Of a DNA stretch of 64,000 bases, positions 1 through 11,821 are shown piece after piece (position 1 is the stretch's first letter; each line of letters starts with the position of its first letter). The notes beneath the pieces were generated by a model. That model did no database searches and was not told the DNA's origin. It saw only the letters and a program-made list of their open reading frames with translations. Made by a program: the position numbers and the translations under genes. The stretch is from contig OZ038439.1 of assembly GCA_964036275.1 (NCBI GenBank), positions 14,188,830-14,252,829 of the forward strand. The letters run 5' to 3'. This DNA is from Litoditis marina (Eukaryota; Nematoda; Chromadorea; Rhabditida; Rhabditidae).

Positions 1-1335
1 CTAGATTCCGTTTACTTTTTTTGTTTAGTTACAGCTGGGATTTCTCTCAGAAAAAAAACAATTATTTTTTTGTTACACAACTTTTTTTTCGTGGCGTCCC
101 TCTTTTTTACGTCGATGCCACGGAAAAAAACCATCCTTCATTTGAACGGGAGCTCCACGTGATATTATCAACCACTCTGAGAAAGGACAATTCTTTTTTC
201 TTGTCTGTTCTGCTTTTTATCTGATCCCATCTCGAAAAACAGTTCCTGACGCTCTCGCCACCTGCGCGCTCTTCACAATGCACACTGTCTCGTCGTGGTG
301 GTAGTCTAGTAGTTAATTCGTATTAGAATAGCCGTCACTCAAGACGTGATGCCTTCGCCGATGCGCTCTTTTTGTACGGTTTCACATTCCTTTGTCTCGC
401 TACTGCAGATTATTGATAGAAACCTTGTTTGTAACTCTCCGTACCCTATCCATGCAATTAACCACAAAATCGTACATTTCACAAGTGGTTGACTAACTTT
501 GACGTGCAGTTACACGTTTTTCTTTGTCTCGACACTGCAGAATATCGATGAAATTTACCGTTCAGAACTTTACGTGCATTTTTCACGCTTTCAGCCACAA
601 AATCGTGCATTTTCGAAGAATTTAACTAATTTTGACAAGTGTTTCTTTGTCTCGACACTGCAACATATTGATAGAATTATTATTTGTGATGTTTCATGCA
701 TGCAACCACAAAATCGTGTATTTAAAAGAGCCTAAAACCTTTTCTCCAAAATTAGAGGTTTGGTTAGAAACTTTCAGTATATTTTCCGTGCAGTCATAAA
801 ACGTTGATTTCACAAAAAGCTGACTGATTTGACGGGCAGTTACACGATTTCCTCTGTCCTGACACTGCAAAATATGGATACAAACATAGTTTGTATATTT
901 TGGTAAATTTTATCACAAAGTTTCAGAAGACCATAAAAATTGTCCTTCTTCTCGACACTGCAAATTATTGATGAAGCTTACGGTTTGTAACGTTTCAAAT
1001 TCTACCACAAAGTCGTGCTTTTAAAAAGAGACTCCAGATTTTCCTTTCTTTCGACAACGCAAAGTATCGATTGAAGTTCCGATCTCTAACGTTTCGTACC
1101 TTCACAGTGCGTTCAACATGGTGCATTTCACGAGTACTTTAGTAGTTTTGATGTGCGTTTACACGTTTTCCTTTCTCTTGACCCTGCAGAATGTCGATAG
1201 TAACATTGGTTGTAACGTTTCATGCATGCAACCACAATAGAGAGCATTTCACAAAAAGTGGATGAATTGGACGTGCAGCTACAAGCTACAAGTTCTCCAT
1301 GTTTCGGCGCTGTAATGGTGAAAAAAATTGTTCGC
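1..1335. repeat. Decayed tandem repeat array
   Basis: From about 390 to 1335 a diverged unit recurs: a TTACACG-TTTTC-TTTGTCTCGACACTGCAGAATATCGAT-like block (near 508, 640, 838, 940, 1040, 1152 and 1290) followed by a GTTTCATGCATGCAACCACAA-like block (near 690 and 1207). Spacing is irregular, roughly 90-200 bp, so the array is old or rearranged. The first 390 bases show no gene. Two short open frames here lie inside the repeat and look incidental. Confidence 0.6.
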
Positions 1336-3089
1336 TACGTTTCGTTCGCACTCACGGATTCAATTATGATCGTTCTATGCAGAACCTAATCATAACCGCG
1401 TTCGTCGAAAATTGAAGTTAATCTGTAAATTTATCTTATTTTATTTTATGTCGGTTTTGTAGTTTGATCACGTTGATGAAACTATTGCGAGACTTGACCT
1501 CAGAACCCATTTGTACCGATCAAACCAGCGGTATCTATGCTTAATTTGCAGTTTTCTCAATATTTAAACCAGCAAAAGTTGACTTTTCAAACCTAATCTC
1601 TAAGTATCATCTGAAAAAACGCTAAGTGACTAAAGAATTACACTGCGTGCGCGAATAAACATTCAATCATGTGCTCACGTCAAATCGGACACTTATTTCA
1701 AATGATTGATTTTCATTCATTTTCAAATTCATTGTCTTCTAGTATTTTATTTTCTTAACCTCTGGCAAATGTTCATTGTTCCGTCAATATTGTTTTCATC
1801 TGACAATTGTATTAATATGGTCTGCTCACGATAATATCTCTTTCAAACAAGTTAGGTTATGGGTAGTCTATACCTAAGTTCAGTTTCTACCCCTGTTCTG
1901 ATAGAAAAGTCATTATGTTCCGATAGCACATTTGACTATTCTGCAAGTCGAGTGCAGGGTCACGTGAAAACGTGGAGAACACGTCAGAATTTGCCAACCT
2001 GTAAGTGTTGAGTTATAGTTTTCACGTTTCACGTGCCATTTCCCTTAGAGTATACAAATTATAACCTATACAATTTGTGCCCCAAAATTCTCTCCCAAAA
2101 ATGTCCCATCCCGTATCCCCAGAAGTACTGGCTGGGGTCAAATCCCTCCAGCTGTTCTCTGTTTCTCTGCGTCTCTCCCAAATACACGGTGTCTAGCGAT
2201 GTAAAGATATTCGCTAATGCACTGCGTTGCACGCCTAATTTAACAGCGTAGATATTATCTATCATTTTCTCGCCAAAATACACTTACGCAAGGCGCGAAA
2301 ACGATTTATGGCCCACGTTATGCTATTTTTCCTGATGAATTGTACTAATTGGATACAATTTGAGTTTTCCTCTGATTAATTGTACTAATTGGTGGAATTT
2401 TGTCGTTTGTTTCTAATTGTGCGCTGAATAATTTATTGCTTAATTGTACTAACTTACAAGATTCGGGTTGTTACGCTGTTTTTCAGTGGTTTTACTGGAT
2501 TTGCGCTTTAAAAGCAAGATTATACGGTTTACGTGTTTTTTTTTCGTTATTTCTTGACACTCGCAAATAAATGTGTGTATCAGAATCGAATTCAACGAAG
2601 CATTGGTCGGTCACTGAATACTGTTGAACTGTTTTAATCGTAGGAAATTGTGTTAAAACGTACAATTAGCACCAGAAATTTTGATTCTAGCGGTTCCTGA
2701 ACAATCTCAATGTATTTTCCCTCACTTCCCCGTTTTCTCTTTTCCATTCTGACCTGCGAGACGGTTGTTGTTGTGTGATACCTTTTGCTGGGAAATCGGA
2801 TACCCTAAGGGGCATTTGCCGCACAAAGTGGATCGACGAAATCGATACATTGTCTCTATATCCTTTTATATATATAATATTATTTTTTATTTATCGATAT
2901 ATATTAGATACAAATTTATCAAGAGTTTAAAGAATGGTTTATACAAGTTTGATCTGAATAATTTGAACATGACTTTCCGTGAACTGAATGAAAATGTATT
3001 CTAGCACCTCAATGTTTCATAAAAGAAAGTTATCGTGTTACAAGGGTTATTGATGCCTTCAACCACTCGTCTTACATGTTTAAATGTTC
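1336..3089. other. Intergenic, no gene seen
   Basis: AT-rich sequence without a supportable exon chain. A short direct repeat built around TTAATTGTACTAATTGG occurs three times between 2335 and 2455. A 74-codon open frame on the minus strand (2059-2283) was considered and not accepted. Confidence 0.5.
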
Positions 3090-3325
3090 TATATCACTTT
3101 TTCTCTCTTTCTCTCTCTCTCACTCTCTGTCTCTATCACTTCTCTTTCTATTCCCCTTCCTCTCCCTCTCTTGCTCCCCCTCGCTCTCTCACCTCTCCCT
3201 CTCTCCCTTCTCCCCCCCCCCTCATCTCTCTCTGTTCTCCTCTCTCCCTCTCTCTCTCTCTTCCCCCCCCTCTCTTCCCCCTCTCTCCCTCCCTCTCTCT
3301 CTCCCTCCCTGACCCTCTCTGCTGC
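3090..3325 (+). repeat. (CT)n-rich low-complexity tract
   Basis: About 235 bases of almost pure pyrimidine on the + strand, made of CTCTCT, CCCTCT and C-runs. It is long enough to keep several frames open on both strands, but these translate only to Ser/Leu/Pro or Arg/Glu/Gly runs and are not genes. Confidence 0.95.
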
Positions 3326-3759
3326 TCTTTCACACCACTTGAGCATGTGTACCATGTGCAACCATACAAGCCCATCCCCAGCTTAGCCAGAACCTCTTCA
3401 TATTCATTACGAGCCCTGTTTTTCCGGTTAGAGATACCAGATGTTCTAGAGTTTTTATTAATATTTGATGGTTGAAACATTTGGTAAAACTAGTTAGGTC
3501 TTGGTACATTCGTGATTCTCCAACGATGTTGGCGAGTTTCGAGCGTTTCTTAGAAATGGAATTTTTAGTTTGAAATCTCGCTAAATACCAATTACTTTAG
3601 TTCTAACCTTTCAATAGGAGCAAAATAATGTGTTCAACCAACATCTTTGTTTGAAGATATTATGTATAGATTTTCATTAATGCTCTGTGTTAAAACATAT
3701 TTGATCTACATAGTTTCATGAGTAAATATATTGATCATGATAGTCTGGTCCCAACCGTC
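3326..3759. other. Intergenic spacer between CT tracts
   Basis: Unique AT-rich sequence. No exon or repeat recognised. Confidence 0.5.
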
Positions 3760-4080
3760 TCTCTCCGCTCTCTTTTCTCTATCTTTTTTTTTTTGTTTTT
3801 CTCTCTGTTTCCTCTCTTTCTCTCTCTTTCTCTCTCTCCCTCTTTGCAAGCAACTTTTTGTTTTTGCGTTTTTTCACAGCAATTGCGTGCAGCTCGCTCA
3901 TATCTGTCGTTCAGTGGCATTTCATTAGTTTTTACGAGTTTCCGGCCTCATCTCTTTTTCCCTATTCAATACACTTGTTGTGCATATTACATTGAATGCT
4001 CAGTCAGGCGAATCATTTTTCCTGCCACCGCTCCTAGACTCAAACGACTACTGAATAGGTAATCAGGTGTAGTAGTTTTA

Positions 4081-4115
<35 letters not shown>

Positions 4116-5590
4116 TTTTCTCTCTCTCTCCCTCTAGCCACTCACTCTACCTTTCTTCTCTTTCTTTTTGTCTCTGTAGCTATTTGACTTTCCCGTCTGT
4201 CTCTGTCTTTTCTCTTACCATTGTGTTCTCTAATTCAGTATTTCTTCCACTCTCTCATTCTCTGCTTTTTCCCTTTCTCTCTCTCTCTCTCTCTTTCTCT
4301 TCCCCCAATCTCGCTCTCTCTCCTCCTCTCTCTCTCTCTATCCCCTCTCTCTCTCCTCTCTCTCCTCTCTCTCTCCCCCTCTCTCTCTCCTCCTCTCTCT
4401 CTCTCTCTCTCTTCCCCATTCTCTCTCTCTCCTCCTCTCTCTCTCTCTCTCCCTCTCCCCCCTCTCTCTCTCTTTCTCTCTCTCTCGGTATTCCAATTGT
4501 CATTTCAATAACTTCGCCGTCACTGACGACTGTGAATCAGAGTGGACATTCACCTATCAAATAATGCAATCCCTTCCCCCAGTTCAATAATTATACAGAA
4601 GATCCTATATATATATATATATATTCAAAACTAATAGAAAATCATAGTTATTTCCAGTTTTTACTTCTTATCTCTCTTTCTCGTTCTCGCCTCCCCTCTC
4701 TCCCTGCATCTCACTTTATCTGTATCTCCTCTCTTTCTCTCTCTCTGTCTCCCTCCCTCCAACTCACTCCATATATATATGTATTTTCTGTCTTTCCCTC
4801 TCTCACTGTCCTTCTCGTCACCTCTGTCTCTTTCCCTATCTCTCTCTCACCTTACCTCCCTCCCTCTCTCTCTTTCTCTCTCCCTCCTTCTTATTGTTTG
4901 CTCTTTAGCCCGAGCCAGATCGCGTGCTTCTAAACATTGTCCACTACACGGCATTAGACTATTTGTCCCTCGGCCCCAACTGGACTTCTGTATACACGTC
5001 AAACTTCATCACCTAAGTACACGTATGCAAAAGTATCCCGGTCTTCTATCGCAACCTGCGTTTCTCTCTTTGCACACTGTCTCGCAAGACATATACTTGG
5101 TACTCAGAGAGAAATAGTGTATGTTTTGTCATTCCTTTTGCTCTCGTGCTACGCTGTCAGTCTCGTTTATCCTCTCTTCTTCTCTAAGTCTCTCTATCTC
5201 TCTAGCCCATCGCAATTTCCCCCACTAGTGTTCTCTTGCTCCTTCTCTCCCTCTCTTCCTCTCTCTCCCCTCTCTCTCCCCCTCTCTCTGTCTCTCTGTC
5301 TCTCTCTGTCTCTGTCTCTCCCTCTTTCACTCTCTGTCTCTCCCTCTCTATACCCTCGCAATTCCCCCCTATTCATATTCTCTTGATCCTGTTAGTTCGT
5401 ATTCGGAGGTCAACCCCAATCTGCCACAAAACTTTTCACATACCAATAGTACTATTCATGATACATCTTGATGTTGAGGTTATAGAGAAGTTGTAGGAGT
5501 GATGATTGTGAAATTCAAAGACAACTCGAGTCTTTCTTTCTGTGCTCTCTCTAACTCTAACTCTCTTCTCTACTTTCCTCTCGTTTCTCG

Positions 5591-5621
<31 letters not shown>

Positions 5622-5660
5622 CCTCTCTCTTCCGATTTCTGTTTCTCTCAACCTCCCATT
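3760..5660 (+). repeat. Cluster of (CT)n microsatellites
   Basis: Five further pyrimidine tracts, all C/T on the + strand: about 3760-3845, 4080-4490, 4670-4905, 5150-5395 and 5530-5660, separated by 100-300 bases of unique sequence. A short (TA)n lies at about 4605-4623. No coding exon was found between the tracts. Confidence 0.9.
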
Positions 5661-7560
5661 CCACCCATTTCAATCTGAATGTTTCATTCACTCTACTTCT
5701 CTTCTTCTCCAATTCTTTCCCCCTCATTTCTTATGCACCGCTCGGCGACGGCCTAGCCTCTACTTGTTACTAGTTTGAGAAATTATTACTTTCTTTGCTA
5801 GAAATTATTCTCACAATTATCAGAAAAAAAATTATTGGCGTCGACTGTAGAACTACAGAAGTTCCGCTAGAGGCCGGACGTTTTTTTCTCGATTTATATA
5901 AGTTTATTCATGGGTTTGTGCAAAAAAAAACAAATCATGAAAAACTAGAGCGGCAATACTCTACCTACAAACAAGAAGAATTTTCTCATTCTTCTTTTTT
6001 CCATTTTCCGCTGTTAAAACCTGAAAAACCAATGGGAAATGCAAGAAAAACGTTAAATTTGGAAACTTTAGGTGTTCACCAATTGATGGTCTCATTGTTA
6101 CCTTCTCCTAACGAACCTTAACCTCGCGTGCGCACTCCCCACTCCCCACTACTCAACCGCTATAACTTCCCCACTTACATCACCCAAGTACTTGGAGATT
6201 GAGAAGTGTATTGCAATTTGCGTGTCCAAGTGAGAAGCACATAAACCATTCATTAACGTTCTCCATGCCTTGTCACTCTCAGGGTCTCAGAGTCGTGCTA
6301 CTATTCATTCGAATGCAGCAGTTTTCAGTTCTGTCTTTTTATACGACAGTACGTGAATAAACACGTGAAACGTGAGATCAAGTTAGTGTGTGAAAAATCA
6401 GCTTTTGTAACTTTGGTGTACTTTACACGTTTCAACTTGTTTTATAACTTCACACAAAAAAACCTATATAAGGTTTCAATCAACGTGGTTTGCTCTGTGT
6501 TAGATCTGTATCAGAAATACTTTTTCCATAATATACGATACATTTTTCATTAGGAATTCATTAGGAAAAGAAAGAAACTCCACGAAATACATTTATATGG
6601 AATAGAGACTTTTCTGATTCCGTTCTAGTTTCCCGCATTCTTATTTGTGAATCCGTTCGCGCGTTGCTAATAATAGAATATGTGCGTCCACTTCCATTAC
6701 TAGAAGGGGCATTATGCCCTACACATATCCTAAGTAGGCAACGGGAGGGGAACCAATCTTGAGAAATCGATAGGAACCGAATGTTGTGATCGAGTCACGT
6801 TCAAACTACAAATGCCGCAATCAATAAACGTTCGAGAAATAACTTACGGTTTCACTGTTCTTTTGAACTGACAACAGTGAACATCTGAAACACATTAGGG
6901 AGGGAGGGAACCGATTTCGAAATTGTGAAGTACTTCTGATTCTAGAAGAGCTTCATACTTATATCTCAAATCAAAGAAAGCGAAAATGTGCAGATTGTCA
7001 TTTTCCAAGACAAAACTGGAATGAGAATTCAACCTTCTAGTTTAAAAAGGTTTTCTTTGAAACAAAGTTGAATCGATTAATATCTCATTAAATTGCGCAA
7101 AATACCTACCCGACCCGGACAGGTGGTTATCTAAACAACCCACCTCTCTAGGTGTCGTCACTCTACCTAACCGTTGAGACCAGCGGTGTATTTCTGGTCC
7201 TAATTGAACAGACCCGCGCATTGTTTGGAAAGTTGGCAACAGGAGCGACATACCTCACACAGTCTATTGTTAACCGTTTGTTTTGTATTGTATTGTGTTC
7301 TATTGTATTCAGTGTGAGGTTAAGGTTGAGGTTGACCGACTCTTGTATTCTATTCTATACTTATTCTTCTTCCATTCGATCCTATCCTATTCAGTGTAAG
7401 GTTAAGGCTGAGCGACTCTTACACAAAACAAATCTTCTGTCATGGTTCTACAGAGCTGTCCTCTCTTGCGCTGTGAATGTTCGAAATAGTTTTCATCTCT
7501 CTGTCCGTTTCACTCTGTTTGTAGCTCTTTTTTCCCTCCTTACCGATCTGTATCCTGTGT
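5661..7560. other. Intergenic, no gene seen
   Basis: Contains a 108-codon open frame at 5795-6121 (+) with no family resemblance, no splice context and runs of Lys/Phe typical of AT-rich noise. At 7258-7410 there is a loose direct repeat around TTCAGTGTGAGGTTAAGG. Nothing else recognised. Confidence 0.5.
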
Positions 7561-7574
7561 GTAATGTTCTCTCA

Positions 7575-8220
7575 TTTCTCTCTCTCTCTCTTTCTATCTC
7601 TATGTGTACCCTCTCTCTCTCTCTCTCTCTTCTTCTTTCTCTATATCTTGCTCTCTCTCTGATTCAAATTCCTGCAGCAGTGGTTTTCCACCACAATCCG
7701 TAGTACTCTCTAATGCCATGTAATAGGCCATCTTAGCACCGCCGGAAACCGATTTGCACCCCATTTCAAATGGGCTTCCACCAGTCAACAGCACAACTCT
7801 CTTTCTCTTTTTTTTTGTTACTTCTCGTCTCTTTCTCTCTCTAATTCGATATGTATTTTTCTTCCTTCCCTTCTTTTTTTCTCTCTCTCTTCTTCTCTCT
7901 CCTTTTCTTGCTATATCTACCTAGTTAAAATGGGCTTCTAACAACGAATGAGCTGCCGAACAGATGCAAACTTTGTGTCCTGTTTAAAAAGTCCGGACAG
8001 GAGTTGTTATTACATGATGTTTCGACTGTATACTAAACTAATTATCTTGTATCTGGAAACATCTCGAAATTATTCGATCACTTAGTTTCCTTTTCACTCG
8101 CTCTTCCTTTGTTCCTTTTCTCACCCCTTTTCTCTCTATTTTTCTCTCTCTCCTTCTCTCTCTCTCTCTCCCTTGCTCTTTCCTTCCTTTTCTCACCCTC
8201 CCACTCTCTTGACCCCTGTA
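7575..8220 (+). repeat. (CT)n microsatellites
   Basis: Three more pyrimidine-rich tracts on the + strand (about 7575-7665, 7798-7910 and 8090-8215), continuing the bias of the 3.1-5.7 kb cluster. Confidence 0.9.
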
Positions 8221-8553
8221 AATGTGTCCACAATCCCATTGTCAAGAGGTCGTTCAATGCAATTTCTGGATTACTGTAATCAGATGTTCTTCTACGCAAT
8301 CCTCCGTCCAGTTACTATTGTTCACAGCGGGTGGGCCGTGCCACTAGTTGCCAATTATCTGGGTCCCCTCCAGGTGTAGAGGTCCATTAGATCAGTTTTC
8401 AAACAACCGAGCAGTGGCATCTTGTGTGTTTTTTCATTGAATTGATAAATTTCAGCTTTCGAAGGATAATAACAGCTAATATATAAGACTGTTTGCTAAA
8501 CTTTTAGTGTCGTTTTCTAGAATTTATCAGTATTGTAGAGGTATTGTCTTTTT

Positions 8554-8764
8554 CATTCCTACTGAGACTTCTACAGTAGGATTTCGAAATCACCAAACTG
8601 TTTTTCTCACTCACTCATGATTGGAAAGGTTTAGGATTCTGGCACCTCATTCTCGTTCCCAGGTACAACAATTAAACGAGAGGAATTTTGATAAACTAAA
8701 TGTTCAGCTTCACAACAGCATTCGGAAAGTTTGTAAGGTTACTGTAGGAGTCTCAGTAGGAATG
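8554..8764. mobile_element. Short inverted-repeat element, copy 1
   Basis: The ends are near-perfect inverted repeats of about 26 bp: CATTCCTACTGAGACT at the left and AGTCTCAGTAGGAATG at the right, each extended by CTACAGTA/TACTGTAG. There is no coding capacity. A second copy lies at 52823-53030 in an intron of the second phosphatase gene, sharing the termini and the internal GTTTGTAAGGTTACTGTAGG block, so this is a dispersed MITE family. Confidence 0.8.
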
Positions 8765-9677
8765 GTGTGAACTATAGCACGTTGTATTTCTCGTGCGTTT
8801 GTGCTAAAAAAAGCACAATGTTCAGTTTTTCATTCGCACCGTGAGAGTTTCACTGCGATTCTCTCATTCCTACTTACGCCCCAAACTGATCAATTCTCAG
8901 CGTTTCTGTTCGATTGCTGGTTATCACAATGAGATACTATTTTTCAAGATAATGTTATAATTTTGCGCTCAATACTTCTATATTATCACCACTTTCCACT
9001 ATTTTTATGTCCGTGACCACGGTTTTTAGCAAATTTTCATGTCAAAACTTGTGAAAAAAAGTTCTATTTGTGCTATCTTCGAAAGAAAGAGTTGTTTTCT
9101 GACTCAAGTTCCCCAAGAAACATCAACATTCCTCCCTAAAGTGCGCGTCTTCACCACTTACTTATGCAAATCACCGCATTTGTTGTTATGGTTACTCCGA
9201 CACTCGGCTGAGAGCAGTGCGAGCAAATATCCATGTCATCTCTGTTGTCTACGAACATGTAGGCACTTCACTTGAAGTCACGTATGTGTCACGTGTAACT
9301 CACGTGAACGTAACGTGAAATCCATGCGAAAAATATTTCCAAATATTTGCATTTCTTGAGCAAAACAATGTTTCTTTGAAAGCGGAAAAACTTTGTACGG
9401 ACGCATTGAAATTACGAATAAGTTCAAACGATATTGGTCTGTTTAAAACTTCGAAAACACCAAAGTGAGTCAAAGTCGTATTGACCTACCTACTATACCT
9501 CTACTTTCCTCTGTGTCTGCCAATTTTTATCTACTGTAACTATATTTTTCTTCTGTGTCTGCCATTCTTTGTTTCTTTCTTTGCCTAATAACGAAGGAAG
9601 GCGACCAACTGACTGCTGTATGTTTACATAAGTAATACCCCTGCTGAGCCCCTCCATTGTTGGAGAAGTGAGGTGGG

Positions 9678-9853
9678 AGGACTCTTATTACATACAGAGT
9701 TGTTTCTGGCAGAGAGTGGTCACTTTATCCACTCTCTACCTTTTTGTTACTTCTTTACTAGTTATTAATTCAATGAAGACTCTTATTAGATACCGAGTTG
9801 GTTCTGGCAGAGAGTGGTCCCTTTATTTACTCTCTCGCTTTTTGTTACTTTTT
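9678..9853. repeat. Direct duplication, about 99-bp period
   Basis: GACTCTTATTA...GTTCTGGCAGAGAGTGGTC...CACTCTCT...TTTTTGTTACTT occurs twice, at about 9678 and 9777. There is no coding signal. Confidence 0.7.
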
Positions 9854-9994
9854 TTAAACTTTTCGGTTACTCTTTTCTCGAAAGTGAGCGAATTTACTAA
9901 ATAAACTAATACAATAATAGTCACTTATTCAGGTCGTCCGTCATATTCCCCAGAACAAAACTGTCTTCACATTATCGAACTTCGATTTCAAGTT

Positions 9995-10250
9995 TTCATT
10001 TTAGTCTAGCACAAGTTATTCTGAGCTTATTTTGCATCATTTTTTTTTTCGAAAAATGGTTCACGGGTTTCTCATAACATTCTGAAAACATCGGAACTAT
10101 AGGTTTTTCCCCACAATATTTTCCGTGATTCTCGCAAATGTACCTCATCTTGTTAGTCTAGCACAAGTTGTTCAAATCTTCTTGAAACTGTCTCGAAATC
10201 ATCAGAGCTATTTGTTTTTCTACAATATTCTCCTGATTCTCGCAACTCTA
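9995..10250. repeat. Imperfect tandem duplication
   Basis: A segment beginning TTAGTCTAGCACAAGTT and ending GATTCTCGCAA is present at about 10000-10135 and again, diverged, at 10135-10245. Confidence 0.6.
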
Positions 10251-11821
10251 CCTGTTTTTCGTCCCCTCACAACACTCTTCCACCCTCTTCAGACTGTTTG
10301 CGGGCGACTGCGAAGCCTTGATTTCTCCGGATATCCCGAGTACTATTGATTCGATTACTACTTCATCTTTTAGTACACTTTAGTTTGGGACAACAATTCT
10401 TCTTACAAATATGATGCTTTATGCACAAATTACCATGGAAAAGATTAGTGGTTGTACGTGGAATTACATCAGAACACGTGATTTCTCCGGATGCACTACT
10501 CTATTATTGATCCAATTAGTACATTTTTTATTCATTTTGGTTTGTGGCAGTATTTTTACCAAAATCTTATTTCTTTTTTCTTCGAGTTTCAATTATGAAT
10601 CAACCCCAATTTATTGTCAGTCTTTTTCCACGTCCGAATTTTTCTCCCTAGGTTATTTCGTTTTTGTTCGATTAACTACAGATTCTGTTTTCTAGCATTT
10701 AACAGCTGCTCAATAGCCTTTCACCTGTCCCACAAACTTTTGCTTCAGATGTTGAATTAGAAATTTAGCGAATATCTCTATTTTGAGCCAAACTACGGTA
10801 TACATCTCTATCATGTAGTAGCGCGAAATCTTCGCGAATATTTGAACCTTTTTCAGTTTTATCTGCATTTTCCAGCTCACACACAGCTCACAAATTCTTG
10901 AAGCACTCTTTACACAGAGTACACTTTGGTTTGATCACTGATGTTCGATCAAACTGATTTCTCGAGTTTTGTATTTGTTTCTGATCTGCACGGCTCTCTC
11001 CAACTAGTCCTCTCAATGATAAAAAAGCCGGGATGCGCAGCTTGATTTCGTTTTTGATCTCAAATAAATCGATTACTACATGTTCCATGTCAATTTTTTT
11101 ACCAAACTTTGTTAGAATTCATATTCATTCAAAATAGTTCACTCTGTTTACAGCGTTCATTTCTAATTGTGGACCATCTCTTCGCTGTTTTTGAATGCAA
11201 TTTTTTGGTTCTATGTGTGAAATTAGATTTATTTCATTCTATTCTCAGATTTCATAATTATAAATGCTTAGTTTCTTGAAGAACATTTTCATACTTCTAA
11301 AAAGAGAGCAATTATACACTGCAGGGCCTCTGATTCAGTGTTGCTGGGTTATAATGATCAAACATTGCCGCTAGCTTAAAATATCTCTGTTGTATGTAAG
11401 TTTCTCTGGTTATTGAAGTTTAATAACAGTATAAGTCAGATATTTTCTCTGTTTCTCTTCACCCTCTCCGGGATTTCACTCTCTGCCACTTCCTGCCCAC
11501 TTTGTGAAACATGACACCGTCTTTTGGCGCACTTCCTACAGCTTATCTACGATATTGATTATATTCTTTATGCTAAAGTATACCGTTTTCTTAAGCCCGG
11601 TCTGCGTCTCTCAAATCACAAACTATTCCATTCTTATCCAGACGGGATGTAGAAATATGGAAATAGCGTGTCATTGAGGAAACGCACGTTGGGATCTGAC
11701 TGTAACAATCTATTCTGTAATCTGTTTTTTTTTGGTACTATCTCATCAGTCTATCTACGATACAGATCATCTCATCGTTCAAGTTGCCGCTTCCAGATAC
11801 CGTACCCCCGTTCGCGGCAGA
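10251..11821. other. Upstream region of Frizzled
   Basis: There is no supportable exon. Around 11640-11700 lies a fragment (AAATAGCGTGT...TTGAGGA..ACGCA) matching one arm of the palindromic element found at 20051 and 54098. An acceptor-like CTATCTCATCAG ending at 11750 could mark a trans-splice or 5' UTR acceptor for the Frizzled gene. That role is a guess. Confidence 0.4.

Noticed and set aside
2059..2283. 74-codon minus-strand frame with varied composition
   Set aside because: Reads somewhat like protein, but there is no supporting exon, family match or clear splice pair nearby.
3035..5778. Many open frames of 60-146 codons on both strands
   Set aside because: They only translate CT/GA microsatellites into Ser-Leu-Pro or Arg-Glu runs, with no splice or start context.
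10888..11088. 66-codon minus-strand frame containing CTLCKECF
   Set aside because: No partner exons and no recognisable zinc-binding pattern beyond two close cysteines.
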